From: Rhizobiales bacterium Ga0077530
GTDB taxonomy: Bacteria > Pseudomonadota > Alphaproteobacteria > Rhizobiales > Hyphomicrobiaceae
NCBI GenBank assembly: GCA_001464855.1
Contig: LNEA01000002.1
Span: 1-35,183, forward strand
Direction of reading: 5' to 3'
Length of the DNA: 35,183 nt
Shown: positions 30,041-35,183 of the stretch, piece after piece
How positions within the stretch are numbered: position 1 is the first letter of the stretch
Layout: each line of letters opens with the position of its first letter
Notes under the pieces: model-generated
Told to the model about the DNA's origin: nothing
Seen by the model: the letters and a program-made list of their open reading frames with translations, nothing else
Database searches by the model: none
Program-made: the position numbers and the translations under genes

Positions 30041-31558
30041 ATGAAACAAATCCTCGACCTCACCGAAAAAGACTTCCTCACTGGCATCGCACCGTCATCG
30101 CAAGTGCAAGACAAGGGCCTGTGGCACAAGCTCGCTGGCATGACCGTTGTACGCGATCCATTCCTGGCAAGTGACGAAGTCGGCATCCTTCAAGTGTCAC
30201 CTGAACCAGTGGACCTCACCGGCAGCATCATCCAAGACACGCCGTTCGCATGGGCGATGGACCATGTTGATCCTGATACCGGCTACGGAAAGCTCTATAT
30301 CTGGGGAGACGACGGATACCTCTATTCAATTGCTCTCGAAGCCGACAGTGCCCCCGTGAACCTCAACGCAGCACTCGCACTCGGAGGCATGACGGATGGT
30401 GCCAACGGGCTATTCGTGATGAACCACAGCGACGGCAAGAAAAACGTTTGGTATTTCCGACACGCAGCTATCGGCTACTACGGCGACCTAAACGGAACGC
30501 CGTCGTTCAACAACGACGAGTATACCGACGACATCGAAGAGACGCCTTGGCACCCAGTGCATCAGCTGTTCGACCGACGCTACTTCGGTAACGGTCGCTA
30601 CATCGGCCAACTGGAAGATGATGGCGCGGGCGGTCTAAACGTGACAGGTCATGCACTCGACTTCGACACCGATGACCGAGTGAACTGCATATCCGACGAC
30701 GGCACGTACCTCGTCGCCGGCATCACCAAAAACGTCACGACATTCCCAGACAGCCGCGGTCGCTCGCGCATCATCTTCTGGGACACAAATCAAAGCTCAT
30801 GGCAGCGCGAATGGGAGATACCGGACGCAAACATCCTTTCAATCAGGCGCGTCGGTTCAGCGATGGAAGCAGTGACCACGCGCGGGGTCTTCGCCTTCAA
30901 CTTCAGCACACCGCCGCAGCTCGTGCTCCCCTACTTCGGCACGCTCGGCAACACACCGGAATACACGATACCGACGCAGTTTGCCGCCGACGTTCTCGGA
31001 GACGCATTACTCTTCGGTGGAGCCAACCGCGTGTCATCTTTCGGCAAGCTGACACCGGCGATGCCGACAGCCTACTTTCAGCCTTGGGCTTTCGGCGATG
31101 ACCTAGACATCGCTACACTCGTCGTCGCGAGCGCTAAGACCAGCAACATCTTCGTTGGTACGTTCTTCGGCAAGCTCTACCGTATTTCACTCGCCACGGA
31201 AGGCGCGGGAGGTACCGTCGCTCCAGCTGAAACCATCTACATAGACTTGAAGCGCTGGTACCAAGTGGGTCGGGTGGTACTCGGCTTTGACGGTCAGCTG
31301 CAAGAGGACGACGAAGTTATCGTGACGCTGAAACCTGACGACTTGAGCTCAGAGTTCGTCGCAGGCACTGCATCATTTGCGGACAACGGCCCTGTACGAA
31401 CCAAAGAACTGTTTTGCACGCTTGAAGCTCGCAAACTGAAGCTATTGCTGAACTTTGCCGATGGTGCGCCACGACTACGAAACATCCAGGTCTGGGGCGA
31501 TCCGATTGAAACACCGACACACTCGCGTGCTGACGTAGGCGTGCCCGCTCTCTCTTAA
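30041..31558 (+). CDS. beta-propeller-like virion protein
   Basis: A 505-aa protein starting MKQILDLTEKDFLTGIAPSS. Repeated blade-like strands with GYGKLYIWGDDGYLYSIALE, LFVMNHSDGKKNVWYFRHAA, and IFVGTFFGKLYRISLATE suggest a multi-bladed propeller of about 350 residues, then a separate C-terminal strand domain (YQVGRVVLGFDGQLQEDDEV). No signal peptide. It lies directly after the long repeat protein and before two fibre-type genes. Probable tail hub or receptor-binding part; no family recognised. No Shine-Dalgarno; T at -1. Confidence 0.5.
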   Translation: MKQILDLTEKDFLTGIAPSSQVQDKGLWHKLAGMTVVRDPFLASDEVGILQVSPEPVDLTGSIIQDTPFAWAMDHVDPDTGYGKLYIWGDDGYLYSIALEADSAPVNLNAALALGGMTDGANGLFVMNHSDGKKNVWYFRHAAIGYYGDLNGTPSFNNDEYTDDIEETPWHPVHQLFDRRYFGNGRYIGQLEDDGAGGLNVTGHALDFDTDDRVNCISDDGTYLVAGITKNVTTFPDSRGRSRIIFWDTNQSSWQREWEIPDANILSIRRVGSAMEAVTTRGVFAFNFSTPPQLVLPYFGTLGNTPEYTIPTQFAADVLGDALLFGGANRVSSFGKLTPAMPTAYFQPWAFGDDLDIATLVVASAKTSNIFVGTFFGKLYRISLATEGAGGTVAPAETIYIDLKRWYQVGRVVLGFDGQLQEDDEVIVTLKPDDLSSEFVAGTASFADNGPVRTKELFCTLEARKLKLLLNFADGAPRLRNIQVWGDPIETPTHSRADVGVPALS

Positions 31559-31561
31559 TCT

Positions 31562-32167
31562 ATGGTCTACAAAGAACCTCAGCTGCCAACATCGAACGAG
31601 ACCGACATCCGGATCATCTCCGGCTTTGTCGCATCAGGCGCCACACCCACGGGACGACCTCGCAACTTCTTTCAGCAGTTCCGCATCGTGAGCGGCGTTC
31701 TCTATTTCTACGACACCATCCTCAACGCCTGGCACAGCGCCACCGCAGCAGCGGGCGGCGGCGACACTCACGTTCAATACAATGACGGCGGTACCCTACT
31801 CGGCGGAGACGCCGGCTTTACCTGGGACAAGGTTCTCAAGAAGCTCACCATCACCGGCCCGAACTCTGGCGGCTTCGATACGCTCCTCGAAATTTTCGGT
31901 TCACTCAACTCGATTCGCCTCGACTGGGACGGCACCATCTACAGCCTGCTCACCAACCGATTCCTCAACATTTCTGGCTCTTCCGGTCTTGGACTCAACA
32001 ACTCATCGTTGGGCACCAGCACCGACGACGGCTTCATCTACATACCCTACATGAACGGAACTCCGACAGGCACGCCTGCTACAACGCCTGCGCTCGTCTA
32101 TGACACCTCAGCGCACAAGCTGTGGGCTTATCAAGGCGGATCGTGGCGGTCCGTAACATTCACATAA
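31562..32167 (+). CDS. short tail fibre-like protein
   Basis: A 201-aa protein. GGGDTHVQYNDGGTLLGGDA followed by FTWDKVLKKLTITGPNS is a motif common in phage fibre shafts and fibre tips (QYN.GG...G...F.WD...KKL.I). The end (ALVYDTSAHKLWAYQGGSWR) is a typical fibre-tip strand. Likely a host-recognition or shaft component. Starts 3 bp after the previous stop, T at -1. Confidence 0.65.
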   Translation: MVYKEPQLPTSNETDIRIISGFVASGATPTGRPRNFFQQFRIVSGVLYFYDTILNAWHSATAAAGGGDTHVQYNDGGTLLGGDAGFTWDKVLKKLTITGPNSGGFDTLLEIFGSLNSIRLDWDGTIYSLLTNRFLNISGSSGLGLNNSSLGTSTDDGFIYIPYMNGTPTGTPATTPALVYDTSAHKLWAYQGGSWRSVTFT

Positions 32168-32168
32168 T

Positions 32169-33860
32169 ATGCCGTCCTACTCATCCATCCTCTCGACGAA
32201 CCAAAGCAAGCCGATCAACTTCGGCGCGATCAACGTCGCTCCCGGTGCGGTCACTCCGCAGAGCATCGCCCCAAACGCAGCACTTGCGCCCAAGACAGCG
32301 GCTCCGGCCGTAGCAGCGCCGCAGCCAACCTACTCAGCAAGCGGCGGTGCGATCATTCCCTCGACGACGGCGTCGACCGCCATCGGCAGCATCGACACCA
32401 GTGCACCCGTCGATGTTTCCACGCTCTCTGGTTCGACACCTCTCAATCTGCCCCAGCTTCCGCAAGCACAGATACCGAACTACGCGACGATGGATTTCAG
32501 TAGCTACTTCCAGAACTCACCCGAGCAGGACCGACTTCAGTCTGAGAAGAGTGATCTCACCAAAGGCATCACCGACACTCAGACCAAGCTCGGCACCAAG
32601 GCAGCCAAGACGGCAGAGCTTGAGACCGCCGCGGGCATCCCAGGCCTCAGCAAGCAGCTCAAGGAACTCAACGATCAGATCCGCAATGTTCAGAGCCAAT
32701 CGCTCGACGCCTACAACACTTCGGAAGATCGCAAAGCACCGACGTTTGTCATCCAGGGTGAGCAAGCGGCCATAGAGCGCCTCCGAGCTGCCAAGACGTT
32801 TGGCCTGGCAGCGGCCGCGAGCGCTATCCAAGGCAACATCGCACTTGCTGAAGACCAGGTGACACGCGCCATCGACGCGGAGTTCGGTGGGCTTGAGCAG
32901 GAGATCGAAAACAAGAAGTTCCTCCTGCAGCTGAACCGCGATGACTTCAACGAAGCAGAGAAGCGGCAAGCCGATGAGCGCACGGTCGCGCTCGACCAAG
33001 CCAAAGAAGGCCTCGCGCAGCAGCGCACCGACCGCGAGAACATCCTCAAGGTGATGCTGGAAGCAGCCGCCAACGGCGCGGATAACCGAACCCTCACCCG
33101 CATCCAAAACGCGAAGACGCCGGAAGAGGCAATCTCAGCTGCCGGCGACAGCCTCGCGAGCGCAGACACCCAAGTTGTAGACGCAGGCGGTCGCCGCTTC
33201 CTCATCAACAGCAAGACGGGCGAGACGGTCAAAGATCTGGGCGCTGTCCCATCAAGCGGAGGTAGCAGCTCGAACACCATGATCGACAACGAAAGGGCCT
33301 TGCTCGGACAGTTCCTCGGCAGCCCAATCGTGAAGGACTACAACGTGATCGTCAGCCAGAAGCTCGCAGCTGACAAGATCATTACAGACGGCGTCGGTGG
33401 TCCTGCCGACCTCGCGCTCGTCTTCAGCTTTATGAAGAGCCTCGATCCGAACTCAGTCGTGCGCGAGACTGAGTACGATAATGCTGCCAAGTCGGGAAAC
33501 ATCTTCGCGGGCGCATTTGCGAAGTTCAACGGCTACCTCAAGCCAGAAGGCGGCTTCCTACCGGAGAGCGTGCGCGGCGAATTCCAAAACCTGCTCAACG
33601 GCAAGCTTGCTTCACAGCAGCAGCAGTACGACAACTTCAAAGCCAATTTTGAAGAGCTTGCTGGCCGCCAGGGCTTGAACCCGCAGAACGTGACGCTCGA
33701 TCTAGCCGGTGCGCTTCCGCCGCTCGTGACACCGAGCGACGACGACAAAGAAAACATTTTCACCAGCACCCTCGGTATCACCAACGTGTCACCGTCAGCG
33801 GGCGGTAGCGGCTTCCTAGGATCGATCGGCAGCTTCTTCGGTGGCCTCTTCGGCAAATAA
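32169..33860 (+). CDS. coiled-coil internal virion-like protein
   Basis: A 563-aa protein. The first 120 residues are low-complexity (Ala/Pro/Ser/Thr), then residues 120-310 form long coiled coils (LQSEKSDLTKGITDTQTKLG and ELEQEI-type helices), and then a helical globular part. The end is glycine-rich and amphipathic (GFLGSIGSFFGGLFGK), like membrane-active ends of ejected internal virion proteins of short-tailed phages. It lacks the length and repeat of a tape measure. Starts directly after the previous stop. Confidence 0.55.
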   Translation: MPSYSSILSTNQSKPINFGAINVAPGAVTPQSIAPNAALAPKTAAPAVAAPQPTYSASGGAIIPSTTASTAIGSIDTSAPVDVSTLSGSTPLNLPQLPQAQIPNYATMDFSSYFQNSPEQDRLQSEKSDLTKGITDTQTKLGTKAAKTAELETAAGIPGLSKQLKELNDQIRNVQSQSLDAYNTSEDRKAPTFVIQGEQAAIERLRAAKTFGLAAAASAIQGNIALAEDQVTRAIDAEFGGLEQEIENKKFLLQLNRDDFNEAEKRQADERTVALDQAKEGLAQQRTDRENILKVMLEAAANGADNRTLTRIQNAKTPEEAISAAGDSLASADTQVVDAGGRRFLINSKTGETVKDLGAVPSSGGSSSNTMIDNERALLGQFLGSPIVKDYNVIVSQKLAADKIITDGVGGPADLALVFSFMKSLDPNSVVRETEYDNAAKSGNIFAGAFAKFNGYLKPEGGFLPESVRGEFQNLLNGKLASQQQQYDNFKANFEELAGRQGLNPQNVTLDLAGALPPLVTPSDDDKENIFTSTLGITNVSPSAGGSGFLGSIGSFFGGLFGK

Positions 33861-33861
33861 T

Positions 33862-35118
33862 ATGCAGCTCACCAAAGCACAGGTTTCCCAGCTGAAGGCC
33901 AAAGGCCTCGCCGATAACGACATCGCCACCTACGCCAAGAAGTACGGCTACACGCTCGCGCCTTCAGGCTCATCGGTCGCGCATGAGATCGGCTCGGCGA
34001 TAAACAAGCGCGTCACGAACATCGCCCAGACCGCTAAGCGCGTGGTCACTGGCAAGCAAGGCTTTCACTCCGCAATGTTTGATGCGGGCGGTCAAGCGGC
34101 CGGAGCCGCTGGCGACGTAGCGGGCGCGGTTACCGACGCCATCACCCCAGCACCGATCAAAAACGCTCTGGAGCGCGTGGGTCTGAAGGCCGCAAGCCAG
34201 CCTGCGGTGAAGTCGCTCATGACCAAGGCGCAGCAGTTCTACCAGAGCCTTCCGGAGGAGGAGCAGCGCCACCTGGATGCCGTCATGGGATATGCGTCCG
34301 GTGCTTCGGCGCTCGCAGGCGCTGGAGCTGCTGGGGCCATCGCAAAGACTGCTGCGAGTGCCACTGTAAAGCCAGCTCTTCGTGTCGCCGGTCGCAGCCT
34401 CTCGGGTGCAGGCGAGACGATCTACAAGAGCGCCATCACACCGACAGTGAAGGAAGCAACGCGCATCCAGTCATTCAAGGCCGGTGCGCCATTCCTCACT
34501 CGGGTCGGCAACCAGATCAAAGGCATCAAGACCGCTGGCGAACCGGTCACCCGAGCCGACACTGCGCTGAAGAAAGGCATCCTGGGCCGTGAGACCGACA
34601 TCGGCGTCCAGGCTACCCGTGAGGCGGAAAAGCTGTTCAAAGAGACGATCGCGCCAGCACTGAAGACCAGCCCGGCGCAGATCACCGTGGACGACCTCTT
34701 CGCACCGGTCATGAAGCGCATCGCCGCCACAGCTGAGCCAGGGCGCAAGAAGGCGCTGGAAGAGGCCTTCGAGGCTATCAAGGCCGACTATGCGGGACAG
34801 AAGCCCTATTCGCTCGAAGCTGCTCAAGAGATCAAGAAGGGACTCGACGAGTTCACGCCGGAGAAGATCTTCAACGGCAAGAGCGTCGCCAGCGAATACA
34901 GGACGCTGCAGAACGACATGGCCAACGCCATACGCCAGAAGACCTACGAGGCGTTGCAAGACGTCAATATCAAGCAGTCTTATCTCGACTACGGCAACCT
35001 CGCCGAGCTGAGGAAGATCGGCGTAAAGGCGCTCACGAACGCGACCGCCAAGGGCGGCTTCGGCACGTTCTGGTCAGGTGTGTGGTGTCCGACATCAGCA
35101 CATGTGAGACAAAACTAG
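33862..35118 (+). pseudogene. internal virion-like protein, 3' end replaced by an insertion
   Basis: From ATG 33862 (T at -1, 1 bp after the previous stop) the 418-aa reading frame begins MQLTKAQVSQLKAKGLADND, with a short DNIATYAKKYGY motif often seen in SPOR- or LysM-like linkers. A membrane-like Ala/Gly stretch (ASALAGAGAAGAIAKTAAS) and a helical body follow. The natural sequence seems to run to about residue 405 (GGFGTFWSG) and then switches to VWCPTSAHVRQN and a stop at 35116-35118, matching the boundary of the foreign end at about 35080. The gene is therefore truncated, and later phage genes may lie beyond the insertion. Confidence 0.6.
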
Positions 35119-35183
35119 CGGCTTGAGGAACGGAGGATTTCGAGCTCATCGTCACCCCCTGAGGAGTGGAGCATGAGACCTAA
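35080..35183 (+). mobile_element. left end of an insertion sequence, probably IS21-like
   Basis: Sequence character changes at about 35080 (TGTGTGGTGTCCGACATC onward). GTGAGACAAAACTAG and a short untranslated stretch lead to GAGGAGTGGAGC and ATGAGACCTAA at the window end, with a good ribosome site, as at the start of a transposase gene. The TG start and GTGAGAC element resemble IS21-family ends, but I cannot confirm the family. Confidence 0.4.

Overview
The left 4.5 kb reads as an alphaproteobacterial (probably Hyphomicrobiales/Rhizobiales-like) chromosome. It carries an ETC complex I (NDUFS4-type) subunit, an HD-GYP protein, a Bcr/CflA-type drug transporter, TspO, a small membrane protein and tRNA-Pro(TGG) with an encoded CCA. 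From about 4.6 kb to about 35.08 kb the window is a prophage or phage-derived element. A short tail is inferred, because there is portal, N4-gp56-type major capsid, connector-like and fibre-like genes but no tape measure or sheath. The last phage gene is cut at about 35080 by what looks like the left end of an insertion sequence. No integrase, lysis cassette, repressor or phage RNA polymerase is recognisable here, so the element is either incomplete in this window or unusual.

Layout. 4630-4877: operator-like palindromes and an AlpA-type regulator. 5017-5152: a perfect 20-bp inverted repeat. 5203-10323: a DNA-processing operon closed by a strong intrinsic terminator. It encodes an HNH protein fused to a degenerate HerA/VirD4-like domain, a membrane-anchored TPR-like protein, an intact VirD4/TraG-like ATPase, and a replication-relaxation (Replic_Relax-like) protein. 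A 56-residue hydrophobic reading frame is nested inside the ATPase gene. 10378-14197: small and accessory genes (acidic protein, lone CHC2 zinc finger, orphan DNA methyltransferase, H-NS-like N-domain, lipoprotein, secreted protein). 14277-17255: phage-type small genes, a DUF932 protein and a RusA resolvase, with a roughly 670-bp gene-free stretch. 17242-18093 and 20147-21013: minus-strand membrane-protein cargo. 18122-35118: HExxH protein, terminase, portal, scaffold, capsid, connectors, a signal-peptide-bearing 1029-aa repeat protein, fibre-like and internal virion-like proteins.

Two expression signatures run through the phage genes. First, 14 sites resemble an extended -10 promoter (consensus TG[G/C]TAYAAT, no visible -35). 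At several of them the predicted transcription start falls on, or within about 3 nt of, the start codon, implying leaderless mRNAs. Second, 15 of 15 core starts that have no strong Shine-Dalgarno sequence and are not stop/start-coupled carry T at -1 (TATG). The accessory and minus-strand cargo genes mostly have ordinary AGGAG-type ribosome sites. These signals may separate ancestral phage genes from later cargo.

The points most worth following are the nested membrane ORF at 7983-8153, the HNH/pseudo-ATPase + VirD4-like ATPase + Replic_Relax operon, and the leaderless promoter system. All functional assignments come from reading motifs by eye; no database search was run.
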